DNA from: Doryteuthis pealeii
Lineage: Eukaryota > Mollusca > Cephalopoda > Myopsida > Loliginidae
Assembly (NCBI GenBank): GCA_023376005.1
Contig: CM042145.1
Coordinates: 14,799,222-14,863,221, forward strand
Length of the DNA stretch: 64,000 bases
Direction: 5' to 3'
Made by a program: the position numbers and the translations under genes
Notes under the pieces: generated by a model
The model's input: the letters and a program-made list of their open reading frames with translations, nothing else
What the model was told of the DNA's origin: nothing
The model's database searches: none
Shown: positions 1 to 11,853 of the stretch, piece after piece
Layout: each line of letters opens with the position of its first letter
Numbering within the stretch: the first letter of the stretch is position 1

Positions 1-2260
1 AAAATCGAATTTTTCACGGATATTTAAAAATATGAATTTTATAATTCAGGTGAACTAAACATTGGTCTGATACAAGCTCGATTAATATTTTTAAAAGAAT
101 TTGTAATTTTTATTGTTGAATAGTAATGTATGATCCTTAGAATATACGGAAGAGCATAGCTGACATATTTGTTTTACAAAGAGACGAGACGCTTCTAAGT
201 AACCGAAGTTTGTTCCTGTTAGGCTGACAGTGTTAGCGTGAAAAAAATTATTCTATTTAACTTTTTTCAATAATTAAAATAAAAAGTAAGTATAATAGAT
301 TATTTTATCAGTTTTTCTCTTAGAAAAAATATTCAAATTTTCATTCCATACTTTTACTGGTTAATCGTAAAAGGGAAATAATTTGTAACTTTTCTGTCTA
401 TATTACGGTCTGAAAATTACCCTTTCGCATGTAATACGGATAGGTTTGTTTATTTTTTAAGATAACGATGTAATTTTTCCCAAACGGATAATTTGATCTT
501 TGAATTAACTATTTTTCTTTGTAACAACCGTGTATGATCTTTTTTTTTACGAGATTTTTGATAAACAAAGTTCGGAAATATCTATTTCCGTTTTATTCAA
601 GATGGCCTAAACGGTTTGGTGGTACCTAAAGACCATATAGGTCTCACTAATAATTTCACACCTATTCCTTTAGTAAATAAATTATTTTCCTTTACTTTAA
701 TTGCCGTTTACATTTAATTCTACTTAAATTCATTTACATTTTAAAAATTATCTGGCCATATTTCTTCTTTATTATATTATTCTATAGCTGATTTAAGGCG
801 TTTTTCCGAAAAGTTAAATCCAAACTCGGTTGTATTTGTTTAAAAATTTGTGGCAATACAGAATAAAAAATATATTTTTAAAGGAAGGTGTATATACATT
901 TGCACCGCTAATTTTTTTTGTTTTTTTAGATGCGTTATGCATAATGGTAGAGATGTGCAAACCGCGGACTTTCAAAATGTCCGTTTAATTGTTTAAAATA
1001 TTTTAAAACGTCAATAAAAAATGGAAAATTAACTTTTTAATGTTTTCTTTTACGTTTAATATAAAGAACAATTCCAAGTTTATGTGTTAAAAAAAAGAAA
1101 TTTCTCTTACATAAAACCTACATTTTTGCATTTCAAAGTAAATTGCCGTAAATTGCCGTACATTCCCACTCTTTGTTGACAGTTATTGCATCTTGACGTG
1201 TGCACCTTATCTTAGTATGAAGGGCTAAACGTATAAAAAATTATTTTATGAAGCAAAACAAATTACTAATTTAGCATTTCCTTGATGCCTCACAATTTAA
1301 CTCTTAATATTATTGAAAAAGAAAATTGGGAAAATCAGAATTACAATTTTAGAAATTATTTATAATAAAATTTTAACTGAACATTAGTATCTGCTTTCTG
1401 GATATAAACAGGAGAATTATTTGTTTCCAAATAAAATAATAAATTTCTTCAAACACTGTTTGTTTGAGTTTTATTTTACAGAGTATAATTATATATGCAT
1501 CACGGATTCGAACCTATTAACTTATGGACCCAGAACACAAGCAAGATATGTTTTATACAATATTTTCTTTGATTAAATAAATACGATTTTGCTGTACATT
1601 AAAGAAAAGTATTTATTTTACATTTTATAAATTTTTAAAAATCCCTGAAAAATAAAATAAAAATGTAGACAATAGGAACTTTTAATATAAAATTCTTTTG
1701 AAAATAATCTAACAATTAAAAAACAACAACACAAAAAAAGAAAAAGATACATATTTTTTCTTATTTACGAGATTTAAGTTTCAATGTTTAAGATGCCCTA
1801 TTTCCAAAACCGATTTATTAGTGAATTATCGTTTTTTTACATATGTTCCATCATTAAATTGTCTTTCGAAAAATGTAAAATTGATTTATGTACAAAAAAA
1901 AAAAATCTTGGTACGGGGATCAACGCGCGAAACATATTGGTGCATATCGCATTAATGCGTTCTGGCCCCTTGCCCTAAAAAACGCTACATGATGCCTTCT
2001 GAAAATTCGAACCGTGCTATTTATGAACTTCCTACCTGGGTAAAGAAGAACAATTTCCTCATAAATTCCTACAATAAAATAAATTGAACCCTCATTTTAT
2101 GTCTGTGTTTTTGCAATAAATGTTTTATTTTTCTTGCACCCATTATTTTACAATACTAAATATATTTTCTTGGAGATATGTTAACACCATATATATTTAT
2201 AATATGCCTAGACTACATAAGTAAACATCATTAGATGTTATAAATAATTATTTTTTTAAA

Positions 2261-2930
2261 AGGCAAGAAGCAGGCAATATTCTGCACCGAATGCAGCATG
2301 GAACATCACCCTCTATGTGAACTCCGATAAAACCAAGTTCATGTGTTTTTAAAATTAAGGAGGCATCTCCACGTTCGATGATAAACCCTGGAAATTGGTG
2401 TTACAATTAACGTAGCTAGGTAGTAATATCTTATCTATAGAAAGCCATGTTAATCAATGCATAGTGAAAGGCATGGTCTTCCATGGACTATCAGTCATAT
2501 AGAAATCTGATCTCATTGACAAGTTAAAGCAACAATTCTTCACAACCATAGCTGTATCATTACTACTGTACAACTGCACCACTTGGACACTAACATAGCA
2601 CCTAGAGAATAAGCTACATGGGAACTGCACAAGAATGCAGTATGTAATTTCAAAAAAGTTGTGGAAGCAACACCCCATGAGAAAGCAGCTGTATGGCCAC
2701 TTGCCACTTATCACACAAACAATCTGAGTAAAATGCTGGACACTGCTGGAGAATCAAGGACAAACTCATGATGTTTTTGTATGGAAACCAGCAGACAGGC
2801 ACGCCAGTGTGGACCGTTGAGCAAAGATGTACATTGACCAACTCTGTGCAGATATTGGATGCTGTGAAGAGGACCTCTTGAGAACAATGATTGATAGGGT
2901 AGGATTGGCTAGAGATTGTCATGGATATCC
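2261..2930 (+). pseudogene. Decayed non-LTR retrotransposon RT, C-terminal part (left arm)
   Basis: Plus-strand translation gives fragments such as DKTKFMCF, FHGLSVI-KSDLIDKLKQQFF, LLLYNCTTWTLT, HLENKLHGNCTRM, KKLWKQHP, QLYGHLP and YIDQLCADIGCCEEDL. These match, in order, the C-terminal region of a widespread LINE reverse-transcriptase protein. In-frame stops (for example after SVI and after TLT) and frameshifts show it is dead. No RT catalytic motif remains in this piece. Confidence 0.85.
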
Positions 2931-3149
2931 ATGATTAAAATCCTACTTACCTTTAATTACAAATTAACTAACCAAGTGACCCTTCTCTTGTTCTTCCTTT
3001 GGTCATTTGAAAATGTTTACTCCAGTTTAAATAACTTATTTGGACAGTTTGAGAAAACTTTAAATTAGTGAAATGATATTATCATGTGATTTTTTCCAAC
3101 AATCTAAACCGAGCACAATGGGTGACCCAACGGGTCACGTCTTTTCTAG

Positions 3150-3150
3150 T

Positions 3151-3238
<88 letters not shown>
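3150..3238. repeat. (AT)n(GT)n microsatellite
   Basis: About 28 AT then 15 GT units. Homologous tracts are at 10886-10975 (palindrome mirror) and 17237-17298 (third copy, shorter, with different flank at 17181-17236). Confidence 0.95.
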
Positions 3239-3241
<3 letters not shown>

Positions 3242-3789
3242 AGTTGAAAAATGGAAGTAAGTGGCTAACATGCTGCTGCAAATTATTAGTGTTAGATAGG
3301 AATATTTGAAACCACACAGCTCTGTGCAAATTATTTGTATTAGATAAAAATATTTGTTATAAAGTTGTGCAAACAAATGATTATTAAATAGGAATTGTTA
3401 CTTATCATATAAGTGTGTGCAATAAAAAAAAAAAGAAGAAAAATGCAATGGCAAATTGAAAATATAGTTATGATTACAATCAAACATTTACAAATTGATT
3501 AAATTACCCATAAGGAATTAATATTCTATTGATAAACCAAACTAAACCAATTGATAGAAAAGAAATAGATGTAATTAATTTTTTCTTTAATAATAATCTA
3601 CATTTATATTTTATAGTATTAATGATGGATCACAAACTATATTAATTTTCAATAATAATCTTTAGTTATATTTTATAGTAATAATAATAACCATAAGGCA
3701 GAATAAACGGCAGGCTCTCTGTAGTGGACTATTCATGTCAGAAGTCACCCTGATGCAACACCATGAAGCCAAGAAGTCCAGAAGAAAGA

Positions 3790-3915
3790 GATGGCAACAG
3801 AGCACTGACACATCAACATCTTCAGGGGCAGCCTTCACATGTGACATCTGTGGTCGGGGCTGTTTTTCGAACATTGGACTTCAGTCACAGGAGGCGCTGT
3901 AACTTCAGGGACACA
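3790..3915 (+). pseudogene. LINE ORF2 3' end with C2H2-like zinc-finger tail
   Basis: The plus strand encodes AAFTCDICGRGCFSNIGLQS and, after a one-base frame change, SHRRRCNFRD. A C-x2-C ... IGL-x-SH-x-RRC tail is typical of the C-terminus of several LINE ORF2 proteins. It is followed by the element's 3' untranslated region. Mirror and third copies lie at 10210-10335 (minus) and 17845-17985 (plus). Confidence 0.7.
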
Positions 3916-4043
3916 AGAATCATATAGTCTTACAAGACTGCAATGCCGATTTTCAAATAATTTTAAAATTTTAAACTTCAAAAGCTCCCAAGCAACTAAC
4001 ATTCAGCATCTGTTTCCCTGGCAACATTTTCCATTATATATAT

Positions 4044-4329
4044 TTACCAACCCCTCCGCACGAGCAGGATATGACACAAGGTCAATTTCTTAAGCAGAGT
4101 TCAACAGGTTTGAATTCAGAGTTTTCCTTCTCCTAGACCGGTTGCCTAACCAAGGTTAAAGAGCCCAGTCTGCCCTGCTATTTACCCATAGCTGGAGGGA
4201 GAGTAGGATTCATACCTTTCCTAAGGGTATTAGCGCTAAGTGAAAAATGCAATTACCACGTCCAGGATTTGAACTCGGGTCGACGAGTCCATTTCCCATG
4301 ACTTTAACCATTACGCCACATGCTTCCTA
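4044..4329 (-). repeat. tRNA-derived SINE, family A
   Basis: Read on the minus strand it starts with a tRNA-like head (GTGGCGTAATGGTTAAAG as box A region, GAGTTCAAATCCTGG as box B), then a conserved body (CTCCCTCCAGCTATGGG, CAGACTGGGCTCTTTAACC) and ends CTCGTGCGGAGGGGTTGGTAA before an (AT)n tail. The same order recurs many times in this window. RNA polymerase III-type promoter boxes are visible, but this is a retroposon, not a tRNA gene. Confidence 0.9.
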
Positions 4330-4461
4330 AACATTTTCCATTATAATGTTAAAAACAAAATTCCATAGTATCTAATGAAATTGTATTGGCAAAGATGTTA
4401 TTAGAATAAATTAGTATTTTCAATTCAGTTATATATCTTAACCACATTATGTTTTATATAT

Positions 4462-4581
4462 AAGGAGATTTAGCGCTAATACCCTTGGGAAAGGTATGAA
4501 TTCCTTTTGAGTTGGCGAGGGCCGGTATCGAACTAAGAACCTTGTGGTTTCTAGCCGAACACTCTACCAACTGGGCTAATA
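4462..4581 (-). repeat. tRNA-derived SINE, family B (short copy)
   Basis: Minus strand: TTAGCCCAGTTGGTAGAGTG (box A), TTCGGCTAGAAACCACAAGG, TAGTTCGATACCGGCCCTCG (box B), then directly joined to a family A-like GGGAAAGGTATTAGCGC segment. It looks like a chimeric or truncated SINE. Mirror at 9553-9663 (plus) and third copy at 18537-18653 (minus). Confidence 0.8.
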
Positions 4582-5751
4582 TGTACATTACCATATCTCA
4601 GCAATAGTGTTAAAATGATATTAGAGAATAGGGCAATTTACAGTTCAATTTGTAATTTAATAATATTGTGTGGTCTGTGTATATGCTCACCTTGATCTTT
4701 ATAATGTCTTAAGGGAGATAACTCTTAAATGCTAATTAGAGAGTACTTCCTATTATTTTCTATTATAATATTAGTTCTGCAAATAGAATGTGACCAAATA
4801 TTGAGCTTAACCGTCATTGTGCTGATTAAATTTTTGTGGACTAACCCGCAGATACTGAATTAATTTGTTAAAATTGGCTGAAATTGATATCCCCAAGTTA
4901 TGTACACAAATAACAAAAACATGTTTTTTAAAAAAATCCATATTCACTAATTATTGTATTCAGATATACCTTCATTCACATACAATCAAACAGTTTCATG
5001 TCATTGCACAAATAGCTAATGAACTCAGGATTAAGACAGGAAATGTGGGGTGGGATGGGGTGGGGACAGGAAATCATAATGATCCAGAGTGTGTGTGTGA
5101 GTATGCTTCAATTTGAGGGGAAAATTACGTGAGAAACATTTTTATCGTTTTCAAAATGGCATCGAATAGTGATAACGGAACCTCGAAATGGTGCCGTGAA
5201 ATATTCATGCTCCATTGACTGATCAAAAAAAAGATATCAGAGTAAGATGGAGTACAACTTCAAGAATAAAGACAAGGAAAGCAAAATGGAGTTCTGTGAA
5301 AAATCCGAGTACGATTCCATGTTTAAAAAAAAAAAAAATAATTGATACCATTTTTATTTTACACTAGTGCAAAAAGTCCCTTTCCTTATGGGGAGTTCAT
5401 ATTATGCCTGAAGATGATTGGAGAATGTACCGGTCGAAAATGTCATGTGAACAACAAAAAAACGAAAAGTTGTTCAATTAACTAAATAATTCTTTAACTT
5501 CAATGTCAACATGATCCAATAATTTTGTTATCTGTGTAAGAGCTTGGCTGGATTGAGCAGAGTTTGAAACCTCATCACCAGCGTTTGTTATATCCATGAA
5601 TGTAAAAACTTAAAATGAAGAATAAGATTTCTTGAAAAAAAAAGATGGTATTTCTGTGTGCAAGAGTATAAGGTAATGTCAGTCAGGGTCTTTTAATCAT
5701 TGTGCAAAATTCAATTTACAATTCATCTTATTCAGTAAATGAAGATTGAAA

Positions 5752-5778
<27 letters not shown>

Positions 5779-5782
<4 letters not shown>

Positions 5783-5973
5783 TTCCTATAACTCCAACAT
5801 AAACAAAGGGGAACCACTCTTGGCTGATAAATTATTTATTTATTTATTGATCTTCTTGGAAAAAGAAGACAGGGTTAGGGTTAGGGTTTAAGGTTAGTTT
5901 AATGGGAAAAGGAATAAATAATTTTCAGTCAAGAGTGGTTCCCCTTTATTTATGTTGGAGTTATAGGAAATAA
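5779..5973. repeat. Fold-back hairpin with TTAGGG-like loop (left arm)
   Basis: Inverted arms (TTATTTCCTATAACTCCAAC ... GTTGGAGTTATAGGAAATAA, about 65 bp each) flank a loop carrying GGGTTAGGGTTAGGGTTTAA at 5874-5895. Outside both arms lie (GA)n tracts. Mirror at 8172-8369 and third copy at 19865-20056. Confidence 0.85.
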
Positions 5974-5974
5974 C

Positions 5975-6009
<35 letters not shown>

Positions 6010-6111
6010 CACACACATATATATTAATACTAATCCTAATGAGTCAGATATACCACAGGTTTTTTTCTTACTACGAGGGTTTACTAATAGGATTTAGTAT
6101 AGTATAGTATA

Positions 6112-6152
<41 letters not shown>

Positions 6153-6534
6153 GAGTGAAAGATTTAAATAAACCCGACAAAATGTGGTTGATGACCTACC
6201 TACCTCACTACCAAATGATCTACTTCCCCTTACACTGATCCACCCTGACTATCAAATTTACTCTGATACACATCAACACATTTGACCCACACTCCAAATA
6301 TCAAACTTCTCTTCTAAGTCAACCGACTGACCCCATAGAAAAATAAAAATCCCTACACACCAACCCCACCCGATTTTCCCTCACCCTCACCCATTCACCT
6401 TTTCCCTATAAAAGCAGAATGTACAAGTACTTATGTCAATAAAGCTCTGAAGAAGCTTTATCCAAAATGAGGCGAAATATCAATTGAATTTATGCTGTCT
6501 GTGTTGTTATATCCACACTTTCCTCTATTCTCAA

Positions 6535-6581
<47 letters not shown>

Positions 6582-6942
6582 CACCCACATCTAACTTGAA
6601 ACACCATCACCACTGAAACACACGCATACATACACATACAAACACACTCTCACACACACACATCAAAAATTCATCATGTATATTAAAAACAATTCAACTG
6701 AATTTAACCAGAAGATGGTTTTCACTCATCAAATGGACATGTCACTTTATCAGTACATTTTTCCACCACTTTTTTTTTGTGACTTGAAAACTTAAAAAAA
6801 CAACTTTTCTAAAAAAACAATTTTTTCACAAAGAACTTTTTCTCCCGACAATGACCTAAGGTCAAAAATAGTTGGGAACAATTAAAAAATAGATAACATA
6901 AAAGAAACATTCCTGTTTGTCTTATCACTTTTTGTTCTTCAT

Positions 6943-6980
<38 letters not shown>

Positions 6981-8171
6981 AAAATCTTGAGTGTTGAATT
7001 TCCATCAGTCATCCTCATCCTCATCGTCACACTTCACTTGTGTCAGTTTCTGTAAAAGATGATTATGGATTTTAAAAAATAATAAATCAGTATTACAGAA
7101 ACTGGACACAAGTTGAAGTTGTGACGATGAGGATGAGGAATGACTGATGGAAAATTCAACACTCAAGATTTTGACATATAATATATATATAATATATATA
7201 TATATATAAGATGAAGAACATAAAAAGTGATAAGACAACAGGAATGTTTCTTTATGTTATCTATTTTTTAATTGTTCCAACTATTTTTTGACCTTAGGTC
7301 ATTGTCGGGAGAAAGTTCTTTGTGAAAAAATTGTTTTTTTGAAAAGTTGTTTTTTAAGTTTTCAAGTCACAAAAAAAAAGTGGTGGAAAAATGTACTGAT
7401 AAAGTGACATGTCCATTGATGAGTGAAAACCATCTTCTGGTTAAATTCAGTTGAATTGTTTTTTAATATACATGATGAATTTTTGATGTGTGTGTGTGAG
7501 AGTGGTGTTTGTATGTGTATGTATGCGTTGTTCAGTGGTGATGGTGTTTCAAGTTAGATGTGGGTGATCATATATAATATATATATATATATATATATAA
7601 TATATATATATGGTTGAGAATAGAGGAAAGTGTGGATATAACAACACAGACAGCATAAATTCAATTGATATTTCGCCTCATTTTGGATAAAGCTTCTTCA
7701 GAGCTTTTATTGACATAAGTACTTGTACATTCTGCTTTTATAGGGAAAAAGGTTGAATGGGTGAGGGTGAGGGAAAATCGGGTGGGGTTGGTGTGTAGGG
7801 ATTTTTATTTTTCTATGGGGTCAGTCGGTTGACTTAGAAGAGAAGTTTGATATTTGGAGTGTGGGTCAAATGTGTTGATGTGTATCAGAGTAAATTTGAT
7901 AGTCAGGGTGGATCAGTGTAGGGGAAGTAGATCATTTTGTAGTGAGGTAGGTAGGTCATCAACCACATTTTGTCGGGTTTATTTAAATCTTTCACTCCTC
8001 ATATATATTATATATTATATATATTATATCTATATACTATACTAATACATACTAAATCCTATTAGTAAACCCTCGTAGTAAGAAAAAACCTGTGGTATAT
8101 CTGAGTCATTAGGATTAGTATTAATATATATGTGTGTGTCTCTCTCTCTTTCTCTCTCTCTCTCTCTTCTC

Positions 8172-8364
8172 TTTATTTCCTATAACTCCAACATAAATAA
8201 AGGGGAACCACTCTTGACTGAAAATATTTATTCCTTTTCCCATTAAACTAACCTTAAACCCTAACCCTAACCCTGTCTTCTTTTTCCCAAGAAGATCAAT
8301 AAAATAAATAAATAATTTATCAGCCAAGAGTGGTTCCCCTTTGTTTATGTTGGAGTTATAGGAA

Positions 8365-8369
<5 letters not shown>
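8172..8369. repeat. Fold-back hairpin with telomere-like loop, mirror copy
   Basis: Palindrome counterpart of 5779-5973; CCCTAACCCTAACCC in the loop and (CT)n on both sides. Confidence 0.85.
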
Positions 8370-8395
<26 letters not shown>

Positions 8396-9552
8396 TTTCA
8401 ATCTTCATTTACTGAATAAGATGATTGTAAATTGAATTTTGCACAATGATTAAAAGACCCTGACTGACATTACCTTATACTCTTGCACACAGAAATACCA
8501 TTTTTTTTTTCAAGAAATCTTATTCTTCATTTTAAGTTTTTACATTCATGGGATATAACAAACGCTGGTGATGAGGTTTCAACTCTGCTCAATCCAGCCA
8601 AGCTCTTACACAGATAACAAAATTATTGGATCATGTTGACATTGAAGTTAAAGAATTATTTAGTTAATTGAACAACTTTCGTTTTTTGTTGTTCACATGA
8701 CATTTTCGACCGGTACATTCTCCAATCATCTTCAGGCATAATATGAACTCCCCATAAGGAAAGGGACTTTTTGCACTAGTGTAAAATAAAAATGGTATCA
8801 ATTATTTTTTTTTTTTTTAAACATGGAATCGTACTCGGATTTTTCACAGAACTCCATTTTGCTTTCCTTGTCTTTATTCTTGAAGTTGTACTCCATCTTA
8901 CTCTGATATCTTTTTTTTGATCAGTCAATGGAGCATGAATATTTCACGGCACCATTTCGAGGTTCCGTTATCACTATTCGATTGCCATTTTGAAAACGAT
9001 AAAAATGTTTCTTCACGTAATTTCCCCTCAAATTGAAGCATACTCACACACACACTTCTGGATCATTATGATTTCCTGTCCCCACCCATCCCACCCCACA
9101 TTTCCTGTCTTAATCTGAGTTCATTAGCTATTTGTGCAATGACATGAAACTGTTTGATTGTATTGATGAAGGTATATCTGAATACAATAATTAGTGAATA
9201 TGGATTTTTTTAAAAAACATGTTTTTGTTATTTGTGTACATAACTTGGGGATATCAATTTCAGCATTTTAACAATTAATTCAGTATCTGCGGGTTAGTCC
9301 ACAAAAATTTAATCAGCACAATGACGGTTAAGCTCAATATTTGGTCACATTCTTTTGCAGACTAATATATAATAGAAAATAATAGGAAGTACTCTCTAAT
9401 TAGCATTTAAGAGTTATCTCCTTAAGACATTATAAAGATCAAGGTGAGCATATACACAGACCACAAATATTATTAATTACAAATTGAACTGTAAATTGCC
9501 CTATTCTCTAATATCATTTTAACACTATTGCTGAGATATGGTAATGTACATA

Positions 9553-9663
9553 TTAGCCAGTTGGTAGAGTGTTCGGCTAGAAACCACAAGGTTCTTAGTT
9601 CGATACCGGCCTCGCCAACTCAAAAGGAATTCATACCTTTCCCAGGGTATTAGCGCTAAATCT
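9553..9663 (+). repeat. SINE family B, mirror copy
   Basis: Palindrome counterpart of 4462-4581; TTAGCCAGTTGGTAGAGTG with one C lost. Confidence 0.8.
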
Positions 9664-9800
9664 CCTTATATATAAACATATGTGGTTAAGATATATAACT
9701 GAATTGAAAATACTAATTTATTCTAATAACATCTTTGCCAATACAATTTCATTAGATACTATGGAATTTTGTTTTTAACATTATAATGGAAAATGTTTAG

Positions 9801-10080
9801 GAAGCATGTGGCGTAATGGTTAAAGTCATGGGAAATGGACTCGTCGACCGAGTTCAAATCCTGGACGTGGTAATTGCATTTTTCACTTAGCGCTAATACC
9901 CTTAGGAAAGGTATGATCCTACTCTCCCTCCAGCTATGGGTAAATAGCAGGGCAGACTGGGCTCTTTAACCTTGGTTAGGCAACCGGTCTAGGAGAAGGA
10001 AAACTCTGAATTCAAACTGTTGAACTCTGCTTAAGAAATTGACCTTGTGTCATATCCTGCTCGTGCGGAGGGGTTGGTAA
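9801..10080 (+). repeat. SINE family A, mirror copy
   Basis: Palindrome counterpart of the SINE at 4044-4329; head near 9801, (AT)-rich tail near 10080. One base is missing in its box B (CCGAGTTCAAATCC kept, flanking GG shortened). Confidence 0.9.
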
Positions 10081-10209
10081 TATAATATAATGGAAAATGT
10101 TGCCAGGGAAACAGATGCTGAATGTTAGTTGCTTGGGAGCTTTTGAAGTTTAAAATTTTAAAATTATTTGAAAATCGGCATTGCATCTTGTAAGACTATA
10201 TGATTCTTG

Positions 10210-10335
10210 TGTCCCTGAAGTTACAGCGGCCTCCTGTGACTGAAGTCCAATGTTCGAAAAACAGCCCCGACCACAGATGTCACATGTGAAGGCTGCCCCT
10301 GAAGATGTTTGATGTGTCAGTGCTCTGTTGCCATC
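10210..10335 (-). pseudogene. LINE zinc-finger tail, mirror copy
   Basis: Palindrome counterpart of 3790-3915; same CDICGRGCFSNIGLQS reading on the minus strand. Confidence 0.7.
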
Positions 10336-10885
10336 TCTTTCTTCTGGACTTCTTGGCTTCATGGTGTTGCATCAGGGTGACTTCTGACATGAATAGTCCA
10401 CTACAGAGAGCCTGCCGTTTATTCTGCCTTATGGTTATTATTATTACTATAAAATATAACTAAAGATTATTATTGAAAATTAATATAGTTTGTGATCCAT
10501 CATTAATACTATAAAATATAAATGTAGATTATTATTAAAGAAAAATTAATTACATCTATTTCTTTCTATCAATTGGTTTAGTTTGGTTTATCAATAGAAT
10601 ATTAAATTCCTTAATGGGTAAATTTAATCAATTTGTAAATGTTTGATTGTAATCATACTATATTTTTCAATTTGCCATTGCATTTTTCTTCTTTTTTTTT
10701 TTATTGCACACACTTATATGATAAGTACAATTCCTATTTAATAATCATTTGTTTGCACAACTTTTATAACAAATATTTTTATCTATACAAATAATTTGCA
10801 CAGAGCTGTGTGGTTTCAAATATTCCTATCTAACACTAATAATTTGCAGCAGCATGTTAGCCACTTAACTTCCATTTTTCAAACT

Positions 10886-10973
<88 letters not shown>

Positions 10974-11195
10974 GTATACTAGAAAAGACGTGACCCGTTG
11001 GGTCACCCATTTGTGCTCGGTTTAGATTGTTGGAAAAATCACATGATAATATCATTTCACTAATTTAAAGTTTTCTCAAACTGTCCAAATAAGTTATTTA
11101 AACTGGAGTAACATTTTCAAATGACCAAAGGAAGAACAAGAGAAGGGTCACTTGGTTAGTTAATTTGTAATTAAAGGTAAGTAGGATTTTAATCA

Positions 11196-11853
11196 TGGAT
11201 ATCCATGACAATCTCTAGCCAATCCTACCCTATCATCATTGTTCTCAAGAGGTCCTCTTCACAGCATCCAATATCTGCACAGAGTTGGTCAATGTACCTC
11301 TTGCTCAACGGTCCACACTGGCGTGCCTGTCTGCTGGTTTCCATACAAAAACATCATGAGTTTGTCCTTGATTCTCCAGCAGTGTCCAGCATTTTACTCA
11401 GATTGTTTGTGTGATAAGTGGCAAGTGGCCATACAGCTGCTTTCTCATGGGTGTTGCTTCACAACTTTTTGAAATTACATACTGCATTCTTGTGCAGTTC
11501 CCATGTAGCTTATTCTTAGGTGTATGTTAGTGTCCAAGTGGTGCAGTTGTACAGTAGTAATGATACAGCTATGGTTGTGAGAATTGGTTGCTTTAACTTG
11601 TCAATGAGATCAGATTTCTATATGACTGATAGTCCATGGAAGACATGCTTTCACTATGCTTGATTAACATGGCTTTCCTATAGATAAGATATTACTACCT
11701 AGCTACGTTAATTGACCAATTTCCAGGGTTTATCATCGAACGTGGAGATGCCTCCTTAATTTTTAAAACACATGAACTTGGTTTTATCGGAGTTCACATA
11801 GAGGGTGATGTTCCATGCTGCATTCGGTGCAGAATATTGCCTGCTTCTTGCCT
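11196..11853 (-). pseudogene. Same RT remnant, mirror copy in right arm
   Basis: Reverse complement of the remnant at 2261-2930, with additional small indels that shift frames (for example within the CNHCSQ-equivalent segment of the opposite-strand reading). It exists because of the palindrome and carries no independent information. Confidence 0.85.

Noticed and set aside
3073..3376. Open frames with poly-IY or poly-TH
   Set aside because: Translations of (AT)n and (GT)n microsatellites. The same holds at 33745-34037, 50381-50863, 55626-55859 and 56180-56465.
5405..5450. Active hammerhead at CCTGAAGATG
   Set aside because: Helix II GAUUGG/CCGGUC pairs, but the conserved A-U closing helix III and the cleavage nucleotide are missing.
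5869..5900. A telomere
   Set aside because: Only a few TTAGGG-like units, internal, within a hairpin loop.
6430..6480. Active hammerhead at CTGAAGAAGC
   Set aside because: Helix II (GCUUUAU/AUGAGGC) is good, but helix I does not pair and helix III has mismatches; treated as decayed.
9553..9620. Genuine tRNA genes
   Set aside because: Box A and B-like sequences are present in many SINE heads, but acceptor stems do not pair and the sequences continue into repeat bodies.
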